Assembly: GCA_000597885.1 (NCBI GenBank)
Contig: CP004371.1
Location: forward strand, 5,534,001-5,598,000
Length of the DNA: 64,000 nucleotides
Direction: 5' to 3'
Source: Flammeovirgaceae bacterium 311
GTDB lineage: Bacteria > Bacteroidota > Bacteroidia > Cytophagales > Cyclobacteriaceae
Shown here: one piece after another, positions 26,701-35,392 of the stretch
How positions within the stretch are numbered: the first letter of the stretch is position 1
Layout of the letters: each line of letters starts with the position of its first letter
The notes under the pieces: generated by a model
Database searches by the model: none
The model's input: the letters and a program-made list of their open reading frames with translations, nothing else
Told to the model about the DNA's origin: nothing
Position numbers and translations under genes: made by a program

Positions 26701-29082
26701 ATGTTTCGTAATTACCTTAAAATAGCCTGGAGAAACCAGGTAAAAAATAAGACTTACTCGCTCATCAACATAGGTGGCATGGCTGTGGGAATGGCGGTGG
26801 CTTTGCTTATTGGTTTGTGGATCTGGGATGAACTGTCTTTTAATAAACACCATGAATATTACGACAGAATTGCCATTGTAGTACAGAACAATACAATTGA
26901 TGGAGAAATAGAGACAAACGACTGGCAGGTGGCACCTTTGGGGAAAGAACTCCGCGACCACTATGGCAGCAACTTCAAACATGTAGTAACATCAAGTGTT
27001 CCTAACAGCCATATTTTATCAGTTGATGATCGAGCTGTCACTCAATACGGCAGCTTTATGGAGGCCGGTGCGCCTGAAATGTTCTCCTTAAAAATGAAGA
27101 AAGGAACCCACTCCGGCCTGCAGGACCTGAATGCGGTGTTGCTGTCACAATCGGCTGCCAAAGCTTTATTTGGTAATGTGGATCCTATGGGTAAAACCAT
27201 CAAAATTGACAATAATCTGGATGTTCAGGTAAAAGGAGTTTATGAGGATTTTCCTGACAATTCAGAATTCAGAGGCCTACAGTTTATTGCTCCCTGGGAC
27301 CTGCTGATAAGGAGTAAAAATTTAGTAGGTAACGAGAATTGGGTAAATAACTGGTGTTACATATATGTACAGCTAGCAGAGCATGTAGATATTCATAAAG
27401 CCTCTGCCGCCATTAAAGATGCAAAACTGAAAAAGGTGAGCGAGGGGAACAGAAGATTTAATCCTCAGCTTTTCCTGTTTCCGATGGAGAAGTGGCGCCT
27501 GTATGCAGGTTTTGAGGAGGGAGTTAATGTTGGGGGATACATCCGCTTTGTCTGGCTTTTCGGTGCCATTGGGGCTTTTGTTTTGTTGCTGGCCTGCATC
27601 AACTTCATGAATTTAAGTACGGCCCGGTCGCAAAAGCGGGCTAAAGAAATAGGTATCCGGAAGGTTATTGGATCAGGGCGGAACCAGCTCATCGGTCAAT
27701 TCTTTGGTGAATCCCTTTTAGTGGCATTCATGGCTTTTTTGCTTTCACTGATCCTGGTGCAGCTTTCTCTGCCATGGTTTAATGAGGTGGCCGACAAAAA
27801 AATGGCCATATTATGGACAGAACCTTTATTTTGGCTTTGGTGCCTGGGCTTCACCATTTTAACCGGAATTATTGCCGGGGGGTATCCGGCGCTTTATTTG
27901 TCCTCTTTCAGGCCTGCACATGTTTTGAAAGGTGCATTCCGCCCCGGCCGTTTCTCTGCCCTTCCCCGAAAGGCCCTTGTTATTTTGCAGTTTACAGTAT
28001 CTGTAACCTTCATTATTGCTACCATCATTGTGTATCAACAGATTCAGTACGCCAAAAACCGGCCAATAGGTTATAAGCGGGACGGGCTGCTTAGCATCCC
28101 TATTAAAACTGATGAGGTGCGCAATAACTTTAGTGCCTTCCGGAATGACTTAATGGCCAGCGGTGCCGTATTGGAAGTTGCCCTGTCGCAGAATGCAGTT
28201 ACAGAAATAGAATCCACTAATTATGGCTTTCAGTGGAAAGGAAAAGCTCCGGGACTGGTTGACCAGTTTTCTACCATGACAGTAGATCAGGAATGGGGTA
28301 AAACAGTGGGCTGGAAAATAAAGGAGGGCCGTGATTTTTCTAAGGAATTCGCAACAGATTCTTCCGCCATTATCCTGAATGAAAAGGCTGTTAAATATAT
28401 GGGTTTTGAAAATCCTGTAGGAGAAACAGTCAGGGCTTTCGGCCGGAATTACACGGTAATCGGGGTGGCGGAAGATTTGGTGATGCAGTCAGTTTATCAT
28501 CCTGTAAATCAGACGATTTACTTCCTTAATACTTTCTATCAAAATAAAATCATCAACATCAGAATCGATCAGGCAGTAAGTGCAGGAAAAGCAGTAGCAG
28601 AAATTGGTGCGTTGTTCAAAAAGCATAATCCTGCTACGCCTTTTGAATACCATTTTGTCGAAGATGAGTTGGCTGCAAAATGGGCTTTTGAGGAGCGAAT
28701 TGGTAAGCTGGCGGGCTTCTTCGCAGTACTTGCCATATTGATCAGCTGCCTGGGTTTGTTTGGGCTGGCGGCTTTTATGGCCGAGCAGCGCACCAAGGAA
28801 ATTGGCATCCGAAAGGTGCTGGGTGCCAGCGTGCAGAACATTACCCTGCTCATCTCCAGGGATTTTGTAAAGCTGGTACTGCTTGCAATTGTAATTGCCA
28901 TGCCCATAGCCTGGTATTTTATGGAAGGCTGGCTGCAGGATTTTGCCTACCGCATTAACATCAGCTGGTGGATCTTTGCAGCTGCCGGTTTGCTGGCCCT
29001 GGCCATAGCCCTGGCTACGGTAAGCTACCAGGCCATTAAAGCAGCCAGAATTAACCCGGTAAAGAACCTAAGAACTGAATGA
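26701..29082 (+). CDS. ABC permease P7 (subtype shared with P4 and P15)
   Basis: This protein has 793 residues. The first domain ends FPMEKWRLYAGFEEGVNVGG (260-279), the same pattern as P4, and is followed by the coupling motif KEIGIRK (315-321). The second domain has FQWKGKAPG and AEDLVMQSVYHPV in place of DFHFxSLH. The N-terminal periplasmic part is unusually polar and histidine-rich near FNKHHEYYDRIAIV. The last module WYFMEGWLQDFAYRINISWW is canonical. It starts 28 nt after P6, and a 161-nt gap follows it. Confidence 0.93.
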   Translation: MFRNYLKIAWRNQVKNKTYSLINIGGMAVGMAVALLIGLWIWDELSFNKHHEYYDRIAIVVQNNTIDGEIETNDWQVAPLGKELRDHYGSNFKHVVTSSVPNSHILSVDDRAVTQYGSFMEAGAPEMFSLKMKKGTHSGLQDLNAVLLSQSAAKALFGNVDPMGKTIKIDNNLDVQVKGVYEDFPDNSEFRGLQFIAPWDLLIRSKNLVGNENWVNNWCYIYVQLAEHVDIHKASAAIKDAKLKKVSEGNRRFNPQLFLFPMEKWRLYAGFEEGVNVGGYIRFVWLFGAIGAFVLLLACINFMNLSTARSQKRAKEIGIRKVIGSGRNQLIGQFFGESLLVAFMAFLLSLILVQLSLPWFNEVADKKMAILWTEPLFWLWCLGFTILTGIIAGGYPALYLSSFRPAHVLKGAFRPGRFSALPRKALVILQFTVSVTFIIATIIVYQQIQYAKNRPIGYKRDGLLSIPIKTDEVRNNFSAFRNDLMASGAVLEVALSQNAVTEIESTNYGFQWKGKAPGLVDQFSTMTVDQEWGKTVGWKIKEGRDFSKEFATDSSAIILNEKAVKYMGFENPVGETVRAFGRNYTVIGVAEDLVMQSVYHPVNQTIYFLNTFYQNKIINIRIDQAVSAGKAVAEIGALFKKHNPATPFEYHFVEDELAAKWAFEERIGKLAGFFAVLAILISCLGLFGLAAFMAEQRTKEIGIRKVLGASVQNITLLISRDFVKLVLLAIVIAMPIAWYFMEGWLQDFAYRINISWWIFAAAGLLALAIALATVSYQAIKAARINPVKNLRTE

Positions 29083-29243
29083 TTGAAGAAGATTATAATT
29101 GCTTACTGATGTACATGTACCCCCTTACAGAGTTGGCTTTAACCGAATGCACCCAGGCAGGTGGCAGTCTGCCGGTCATAGCAGCCTGCCGGAAATAAGC
29201 AGCCCACATCCATCATTTTTACGCTCCATCAAACCCAAGCACC

Positions 29244-31688
29244 ATGTTCAGAAGTTATTTAAAATTTGCCTGGCGGAACATCCTTAGAAACAAAACTTTC
29301 TCGCTCATCAATATAGTTGGCCTAACAAGCGGGTTATGCTGTTTTCTACTGATTGCGCTCTACATAGTTGACGAAGCCACCTTTGATCGTTTTCATGAAA
29401 ATAGGGACAATATATACCGCGTTGTAGAGCAGCGTACCAGCCCAGAAGGAAAAGAAAGCAGCTTGGGCAGCACAGCTTTCCAGCTTTCGGCAAGCGCCAA
29501 ATCAGATTTTCAGGAAGTAAAGGAAACAGTAAGGCTTACGGTGCTTGGCAGGGTGAACGTAGGGACCCTCGAAAACAAAAATGTTTTTTACGAAGACTTC
29601 TGGATCAGCAATCCTGATTTTCTCCGGACTTTTGATTTTAAGCTGCAGCAGGGGAATAGGCTAACAGCCTTATCGGCCCCCCACACCGTGGTGGTTACAG
29701 AAAAAACTGCCCTGAAATTGTTCAATACCACTGCAGTAGTAGGCAAAAGCCTTACAGTAGAGCGTGACAGTACCCCTTACCTGATCACTGGTGTGCTGGA
29801 AAATTTTCCCGTTAATTCGCAATTCTCCTTTAACCTTCTTTTTTCTGAGCTGAGCATTACCACAGATGCCCGTTTTGAACAGTGGGTAAACAACGACTGG
29901 AGCTCCAATAATTTCTATACCTATTTGTTGCTTGATGAAAAAGCAAGTCCCCGTGCTGTGGAAGGCAAACTTAATAGTCTGGTAGCTGTAAACCGCCCTC
30001 CTGATGTTTCTGAAAAGAGCAGTTTTGTGCTCCAGCCCTTAAAAGAGATCCATTTTAATTCAGAGGGCATTGAAGGCAACATAGGCAAGACGGGTAATAT
30101 TACTTATATCTACGTATTTTCTATTATAGCCCTGTTTGTGCTCCTGGTTGCCTGCATCAACTACATGAATTTAAGCACTGCGCTTTTTTCCAGGCGGGCT
30201 AAAGAAATAGGGGTTCGCAAAATATCCGGTGCCTCCCGCAGCAGACTGGCTGGCCAGTTCCTGGCAGAGTCATATCTGATGACCCTCCTCGCTTTCGTAC
30301 TGGCGTTTCTGCTGATCAGGCTTTTGCTGCCTGCTTTTAATGCATTTACAGAGAAAGCATTAAACCTGGGGTTCGATACAGACTCTCGAATCTGGCTGGG
30401 ATTGGTATTGGTTATTGTATTGGTGGGAGGCCTTTCAGGCTTATATCCGGCGGTATACCAATCGCGTTTAAAACCACTGGAGTTGTTTAAAAACAAGCTG
30501 CCGGTGGGCAAAGAAAACATTTCCATCCGCCGCTTCCTGGTGGTATTTCAGTTTGCGGTATCCATCATCATGATTTTAGCTACCCTGGTGGTGTACCTGC
30601 AGCTGCAATACATCGATACCAAGGATATGGGTTTCAATAAAAGCCAGCTGCTGGTTATTGATATCAACAGTGGTAAGGTAAGGCAGGGAGCCGAAACCAT
30701 TAAAAATGAATTTGTGCGTCTGCCCCAGGTAAGTAGTGTATCGGTTAGCTCCCGGGTGCCTGGCGAATGGAAGAATTTACCAAAAGTAAAAGTAAAACAG
30801 GCCACTACACCAAGCCTGGCAGTGAGCGATATGTTTTTTCTGGCGGTAGATGACCAATTCCTGCCAACCTTTGAGATAGCGCTGCTGAAAGGCAGGAATT
30901 TTATTCCCGGCAGCTCTGCCGATTCTTCTTCCATCATGCTGAATGAAACGGCTGCCAGGGAGCTGGGGATCACAGAACCCTCCGAACAGCTCATTCAAAT
31001 CCCGGCGGCTGTTTTTGGCGGCAGCCCAGAACCGCTATCAGAGCCATACCGGGCACGGGTGGTGGGAATTGTAAAGGATTTTAACTTCCAGTCCTTACGG
31101 GAGCCACTGGCGCCTATGGTGCTGGGCTACCAGAAGAACCCCGTGCACAGCATCGATTATTTTACCGTACGGGTTGCCCCCGGAGGTGTAGCTGCCACAC
31201 TAAAACAGCTGGAAGCGGTAATGCAGCAGATAGATCAGCACCATCTCTTCGAATACCACTTCCTGGATAATCAGTGGGATATGTTTTACCGGGAAGATCA
31301 GATAAGAGAAACCATTTTTCTGATTGGTGCCGCGCTGGCCATTCTGATCGGCTGCCTGGGTTTGTTCGGGCTGGCTACTTTTGCTGCCGAGCAACGCCGG
31401 AAAGAGGTCGGGATCCGGAAGGTACTGGGCGCCAGCGTATCAAGCATTGTGCTGATGCTCTCGAAAGATTTTCTGAAGCTGGTGTTGCTGGCAGCCCTTA
31501 TTGCCTTTCCGGTAGGCTGGTATGCCATGCACCAATGGTTGCAGGATTTTGCCTATCGCATCAGCCTCAGCTGGTGGATCTTCGGCCTGGCCGGTTTGGG
31601 TGCCCTGCTGATCGCATTTATCACAGTTAGTTTTAAAACTATAAAAGCAGCCCTGGCCAATCCGGTGAATAACCTCAGAACAGAGTAA
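29244..31688 (+). CDS. ABC permease P8
   Basis: This protein has 814 residues. The first domain ends LQPLKEIHFNS (263-273) and the coupling motif KEIGVRK is at 320-326, followed by an atypical ISGASRS instead of VLGA. Second-domain motif IVKDFNFQSLREP. The tail is NPVNNLRTE. The 161-nt gap upstream holds overlapping short inverted repeats (GGCAGG/CCTGCC at 29156-29161 and 29185-29190, with GGCAG-T-CTGCC inside). These could slow or partly end transcription, but no -24/-12 promoter is present, so expression should come from promoter 1. Confidence 0.93.
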   Translation: MFRSYLKFAWRNILRNKTFSLINIVGLTSGLCCFLLIALYIVDEATFDRFHENRDNIYRVVEQRTSPEGKESSLGSTAFQLSASAKSDFQEVKETVRLTVLGRVNVGTLENKNVFYEDFWISNPDFLRTFDFKLQQGNRLTALSAPHTVVVTEKTALKLFNTTAVVGKSLTVERDSTPYLITGVLENFPVNSQFSFNLLFSELSITTDARFEQWVNNDWSSNNFYTYLLLDEKASPRAVEGKLNSLVAVNRPPDVSEKSSFVLQPLKEIHFNSEGIEGNIGKTGNITYIYVFSIIALFVLLVACINYMNLSTALFSRRAKEIGVRKISGASRSRLAGQFLAESYLMTLLAFVLAFLLIRLLLPAFNAFTEKALNLGFDTDSRIWLGLVLVIVLVGGLSGLYPAVYQSRLKPLELFKNKLPVGKENISIRRFLVVFQFAVSIIMILATLVVYLQLQYIDTKDMGFNKSQLLVIDINSGKVRQGAETIKNEFVRLPQVSSVSVSSRVPGEWKNLPKVKVKQATTPSLAVSDMFFLAVDDQFLPTFEIALLKGRNFIPGSSADSSSIMLNETAARELGITEPSEQLIQIPAAVFGGSPEPLSEPYRARVVGIVKDFNFQSLREPLAPMVLGYQKNPVHSIDYFTVRVAPGGVAATLKQLEAVMQQIDQHHLFEYHFLDNQWDMFYREDQIRETIFLIGAALAILIGCLGLFGLATFAAEQRRKEVGIRKVLGASVSSIVLMLSKDFLKLVLLAALIAFPVGWYAMHQWLQDFAYRISLSWWIFGLAGLGALLIAFITVSFKTIKAALANPVNNLRTE

Positions 31689-31695
31689 ATAAACC

Positions 31696-34146
31696 ATGCT
31701 TCAGAACTACTTTAAAATCATAGGCCGGAATCTCTGGCGCAGCAGATCATTTGCTGCTATTAACATTTTTGGACTGGCGGTGGGGATGGCATGCTGCCTG
31801 CTCCTGTGGCTCTACATCCGCAGCGAATCTTCTTACGATCAGTACCATACAGCGGCCGGTGAATTATACCTGGTGAACAGCGAAGCTTTTGGATCGGGAG
31901 GAGCAGAAGAGTATCCCATGCTATCGGCACCCTATGCAGCGGCGCTTCAGGCAGAGTTTCCCGAGATAGCCCGGGTAACAAGGCTCCTGACCCATTCTAA
32001 TGAAGATAAAACCCTGCTTCAGCACAGGGAGGCGGGTAAATCCATACAATCTTTTTATGAGACAAAAGGCTACCACGCAGATCCCCATTTTTTTGAGCTG
32101 TTTACCTACAGCTTTAAGGAAGGCAGTGCAAAAACAGCCTTACAGGAGCCCAATTCGCTGGTGCTTTCGGAAGGGGTGGCTTTAAAGATTTTTGGTGATG
32201 CTCCGGCACTGCACAAAACTATCCGCATCGGGGGCTCCACCGGCGGGGGCGAAGATTTTAAAGTAACAGGTGTTTACCGGGATGAAAGCAACAGATCGCA
32301 CATTGACGCTAGTTTTTTTGTGCCTATCACGGCAGGATGGGTAGGAGACTGGCTGCGTTACCAGGAGCATAATTTCTCCAGCAATAACCTGTTCTATACT
32401 TATTTGCAGCTTCAGCCAGGAGCCGATGCCTCCAGGCTGGAGCAGAAGTTCCCCCTTTTTATGGAGAAGTACGCCCGCAAAGACCTGAAAGCAGCAGGCT
32501 TCGACAAGCGTATTTTCCTGATTCCGGTGGCAGTCCTGCACCTGTACGAGGGGCTCAATACCATTGTAAGTGCTACCAGCAGCAAAGCTTACCTGTACAT
32601 GCTGGCCTCTATTGCCCTGTTTACCCTGGTGATTGCCTGTATTAATTTTATGAACCTGGCAACAGCCGGCTCTGCGAAAAGAGCAAAAGAGGTAGGCGTA
32701 CGCAAGGTGCTGGGGGCCGGCAGAGGGGTATTGATCAGGCAGTTCCTGGGTGAGTCCATAATTATTTCGCTGCTGGCGCAGGCGGTAGCCCTGGTTGTTT
32801 TTTCCCTGGCGCTTCCAGCCTTTAATCAGCTAACGGGTAAAAACCTCGGTGTATCTGCTTTGCTGGAGTCGGAGGTAATGCTGGCAATCGGGCTGCTAAC
32901 ACTTATTACCGGACTGCTGGCAGGCAGCTATCCTGCCTTTTATTTATCTGCCTTTAGTCCTTCAAAAGTATTAAAGGGGGTGTTCACCAATTCCATGTCT
33001 GCGGTAGCCCTGCGGAAGGGGCTGGTGGTATTTCAGTTTGTAGTTTCTGTAGGGTTGGTGGCGGCAACTCTTATCATACAGCAGCAGATGGCCTACATCC
33101 GCAACAAACCGCTGGGTTTTACGAAGGATCAGCAGATTATTGTTCCCCTGCGCAGCGCTGAAGCACAAAAAGCATTCACCGCCCTTCGGCATGAAGTAGC
33201 GCAACACAAGCAGGTGAAGGGGGCTGCAGGCGCATTGTATTATCCGGGCATCAGTAATCCCAATTCATTCAGCCTCTACCGTCCGGACCAGACTGTCGAG
33301 GCTATTCAGCCTGTGCAGCCCAACTGGGTAGACCCCCATTTTCTGAAGGTAATGGATTTTCAGCTGCTGAAAGGGCGGCTGTTTTCACCGCAGTTTCCGG
33401 CAGATACCAACAACAGGGTGGTGGTAAACGAAGCGGCTCTGCGGGCGTTTTCCATTCCGCTCGAAGATGCCGTTGGCTATAAACTCCAATACGATGAACA
33501 GGGTGGAACACAGTCGGTAGAGATCGTTGGTGTGGTAAAGGATTTTCATTTCCAGGACCTTCATCACCCCATACAGCCTTATGCCTTTATGCTGAACAGG
33601 AATACTGGCTTTAACTACCTGATTGCTCATGCAGAGGGTAATCAGGTAGGCGAGGTGCTGGCCTTTATGGAGCAGAAGTGGCAGGAGGCAGGACCGGACG
33701 AGCCTTTTGAGTTTAGTTTTCTGGATGAAGACTTTCAGCGGAACTACAGTGCAGAAGAGCGGGTCTCCGGCATCATTGGCTATTTTACCCTTATTTCCAT
33801 CGTGATTTCCTGCCTGGGCTTATTTGGATTGGCAGCATTTGCAGCACAGCTGCGTAGAAAAGAAATCGGCATCCGCAAAGTGCTGGGTGCATCGGTAAGC
33901 GGTGTGGTGGCCATGCTTTCAAAAGACTTTATCAAGCTTATTCTGATTGCCATCTTCATTGCCACACCACTGGTATGGGTTGCCATGAACCGCTGGCTGC
34001 AGGACTTTGCCTATAAGATTGAAATACAGTGGTGGATGTTCGGCCTTGCCGGTGCTGCGGCTCTGCTCATTGCCCTCTGCACCATCAGCTACTGGGCCAT
34101 CAAAGCAGCCACGGCGAATCCGGTAAAGAATTTAAGAACCGAGTAA
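31696..34146 (+). CDS. ABC permease P9 (subtype shared with P18)
   Basis: This protein has 816 residues and is the last permease of unit 1, starting 7 nt after P8. The first domain carries an insert SIQSFYETKGYHADPHFFELFTY-like (about 116-138) that reappears in P18 (VKSFYETGGYLADEAFF). A Gly-rich loop GGSTGGGEDF lies at 179-188. The domain ends LIPVAVLHLYE, and the coupling motif KEVGVRK is at 331-337. Second-domain features shared with P18 include GRLFSPQFPADTNN-type sequence and VVKDFHFQDLHHPI. After its stop codon I see no clear terminator before the next cassette. Confidence 0.93.
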   Translation: MLQNYFKIIGRNLWRSRSFAAINIFGLAVGMACCLLLWLYIRSESSYDQYHTAAGELYLVNSEAFGSGGAEEYPMLSAPYAAALQAEFPEIARVTRLLTHSNEDKTLLQHREAGKSIQSFYETKGYHADPHFFELFTYSFKEGSAKTALQEPNSLVLSEGVALKIFGDAPALHKTIRIGGSTGGGEDFKVTGVYRDESNRSHIDASFFVPITAGWVGDWLRYQEHNFSSNNLFYTYLQLQPGADASRLEQKFPLFMEKYARKDLKAAGFDKRIFLIPVAVLHLYEGLNTIVSATSSKAYLYMLASIALFTLVIACINFMNLATAGSAKRAKEVGVRKVLGAGRGVLIRQFLGESIIISLLAQAVALVVFSLALPAFNQLTGKNLGVSALLESEVMLAIGLLTLITGLLAGSYPAFYLSAFSPSKVLKGVFTNSMSAVALRKGLVVFQFVVSVGLVAATLIIQQQMAYIRNKPLGFTKDQQIIVPLRSAEAQKAFTALRHEVAQHKQVKGAAGALYYPGISNPNSFSLYRPDQTVEAIQPVQPNWVDPHFLKVMDFQLLKGRLFSPQFPADTNNRVVVNEAALRAFSIPLEDAVGYKLQYDEQGGTQSVEIVGVVKDFHFQDLHHPIQPYAFMLNRNTGFNYLIAHAEGNQVGEVLAFMEQKWQEAGPDEPFEFSFLDEDFQRNYSAEERVSGIIGYFTLISIVISCLGLFGLAAFAAQLRRKEIGIRKVLGASVSGVVAMLSKDFIKLILIAIFIATPLVWVAMNRWLQDFAYKIEIQWWMFGLAGAAALLIALCTISYWAIKAATANPVKNLRTE

Positions 34147-34204
34147 CAGCTTAATCCTCCAAAGTGTACAGCCAGGGCACAAGTGACAGTTGTAGCGGTT
34201 TAAG

Positions 34205-34242
34205 GTGTATCGTTACCGAACACCTACTGTACGTTACCGCAC
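34205..34242. promoter_or_regulatory. Bipartite activator site, cassette 2
   Basis: Dyad A, GTGTATCGTTACCGAACAC, is at 34205-34223 and dyad B, GTACGTTACCGCAC, at 34229-34242. Both contain the core CGTTACCG. Spacing within the cassette is identical to cassette 1. The 343-bp gap that contains it holds, besides the cassette, a leader of about 168 nt with no open frame of note. Confidence 0.85.
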
Positions 34243-34265
34243 GCCACACACCAAAGGCGGTTATG

Positions 34266-34283
34266 TAAATCCCTGATATTCAG
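34266..34283 (+). promoter_or_regulatory. Conserved element, cassette 2
   Basis: TAAATC-N7-TTCAG, ending 14 nt before the GG of the -24 box. This is the most divergent of the four copies in the WTCAG part. Confidence 0.45.
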
Positions 34284-34297
34284 TTTAAAACTTAATT

Positions 34298-34311
34298 GGC
34301 ATGCTGTCTGT
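34298..34311 (+). promoter_or_regulatory. Sigma54 promoter 2, upstream of the GIN-domain gene
   Basis: TTGGCAT then TCTGTAG: GG at 34298-34299 and GT at 34310-34311, with 10 nt between. The -12 position has GT instead of GC, as in promoter 4, so basal binding may be weaker than at promoters 1 and 3. The predicted start of transcription is near 34323. Confidence 0.75.
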
Positions 34312-34489
34312 AGCTTGTTTTGTGAATATTGTTTATAATAATTAAACTGGAACAAGCTGAACAACACACCCCTCAATTTTGAAACCCGCAGCATAGCGGC
34401 GGTAACAGAAGAGGGTACAGGGGGTAATATCTTCCTCTGGTGAACAATGAAAACCTGAATATCAATAGCGCTTTAAAGCTGATCAGACA

Positions 34490-35257
34490 ATGAAACATCT
34501 CATCCTATCCATTTTAGTACTGCTTTCTTCAACCACTTATGCCGTGGCAGGCAAGTGCTTTACAGACAAGCCTGCTACTGAACCTATTTCACAATCTTTA
34601 CCCCGTTTTGAAAAACTACAGGTAGGGCCGCTGGTGAATGTGGTGTTGCAGGAGGGCGAAACTGAACACATCCGCATTGAATATGAAGGGGTATCTCCAG
34701 AAAAGATCAATTATTTTGTGAAGGGAAATAAACTTAGCATTTACCTGGATGATGCGAAGTTTACTGTTAAAAGCGAGGAAGTTGTAAAAGACGGCCACAG
34801 TCAAAAGCTGCCTGTTTACAGAGATGTGAAAATAACGGCTTATGTAACCTACACCAATTTGAAGAGCATCCAGATCAGCGGTGAAGAAACGCTAAGCTGC
34901 GATGATGCCCTAAGCAGTAAAAAATTCAGGATCCGCCAATTTGGCGAAACCCGGGTGGAGCTGGCCTCCCTGGAAACCGGCCGCCTGAAAGTCCAGTCTT
35001 TCGGAGAAAACAGGCTAACGATCCGGAATGGTGTGTCAAATGTACAGTCTTACCGCCTGTTCGGTGAAAACAGGATCAATACGGAAAACATGGCCGGCTA
35101 TAAGATCTCAACAAGTATGTTTGGCGAAAGTAGCCTGAATGTATATGCCAGCGACGAAATCAGCCTCTGGGCTTTTGGAGAGGTAAAGATGCAGTATTCA
35201 GGAGATCCCCAGCTGAACAGGTTTGTATTGGGCGTTTCTTCCATCAACAAAAGATAA
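34490..35257 (+). CDS. GIN-domain (DUF2807) secreted beta-helix protein
   Basis: This is a 255-residue protein with a signal peptide at 1-20 (cleavage near AVA-GK). The second half is a regular right-handed beta-helix-like repeat. A Gly-Glu turn preceded by Phe (or Ser in the first copy) recurs near residues 131, 151, 171, 191, 211 and 229, a period of about 20 residues. The first half (about 37-120) resembles the start of DUF2807 head domains (RFEKLQVGPLVNVVLQEGE). Family members are periplasmic or surface proteins of unclear function. It is the first gene behind sigma54 promoter 2 and the only non-transporter gene inside the array, so it is probably an accessory or sensing component of the same response. 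A hairpin separates it from P10. Confidence 0.85.
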   Translation: MKHLILSILVLLSSTTYAVAGKCFTDKPATEPISQSLPRFEKLQVGPLVNVVLQEGETEHIRIEYEGVSPEKINYFVKGNKLSIYLDDAKFTVKSEEVVKDGHSQKLPVYRDVKITAYVTYTNLKSIQISGEETLSCDDALSSKKFRIRQFGETRVELASLETGRLKVQSFGENRLTIRNGVSNVQSYRLFGENRINTENMAGYKISTSMFGESSLNVYASDEISLWAFGEVKMQYSGDPQLNRFVLGVSSINKR

Positions 35258-35277
35258 TAAAGGGTATAGTGGTTTTT

Positions 35278-35303
35278 GCAGAGGGAAAGACCTCTGCTTT
35301 CTT
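35278..35303 (+). terminator. Hairpin between the GIN-domain gene and P10 (possible partial terminator)
   Basis: GCAGAGG (35278-35284) and CCTCTGC (35291-35297) pair perfectly over a 6-nt loop and are followed by TTTCTT. No second promoter cassette precedes P10. Either this hairpin only reduces read-through, giving more GIN protein than permease, or P10-P13 have a promoter that I cannot see. Confidence 0.55.
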
Positions 35304-35392
35304 AAACAAGTGTGGTAGGTGTTTGCAGGGCTGTTGTTTGAGTATCAGATCCGGTGCCGGTGTATTCTAACATTTTTAAAAGCTATTGACTT

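Noticed and set aside
29083-29243. Possible promoter cassette before P8
   Set aside because: It contains a TTGGC sequence and inverted repeats, but the -12 spacing is wrong and the dyads are absent.
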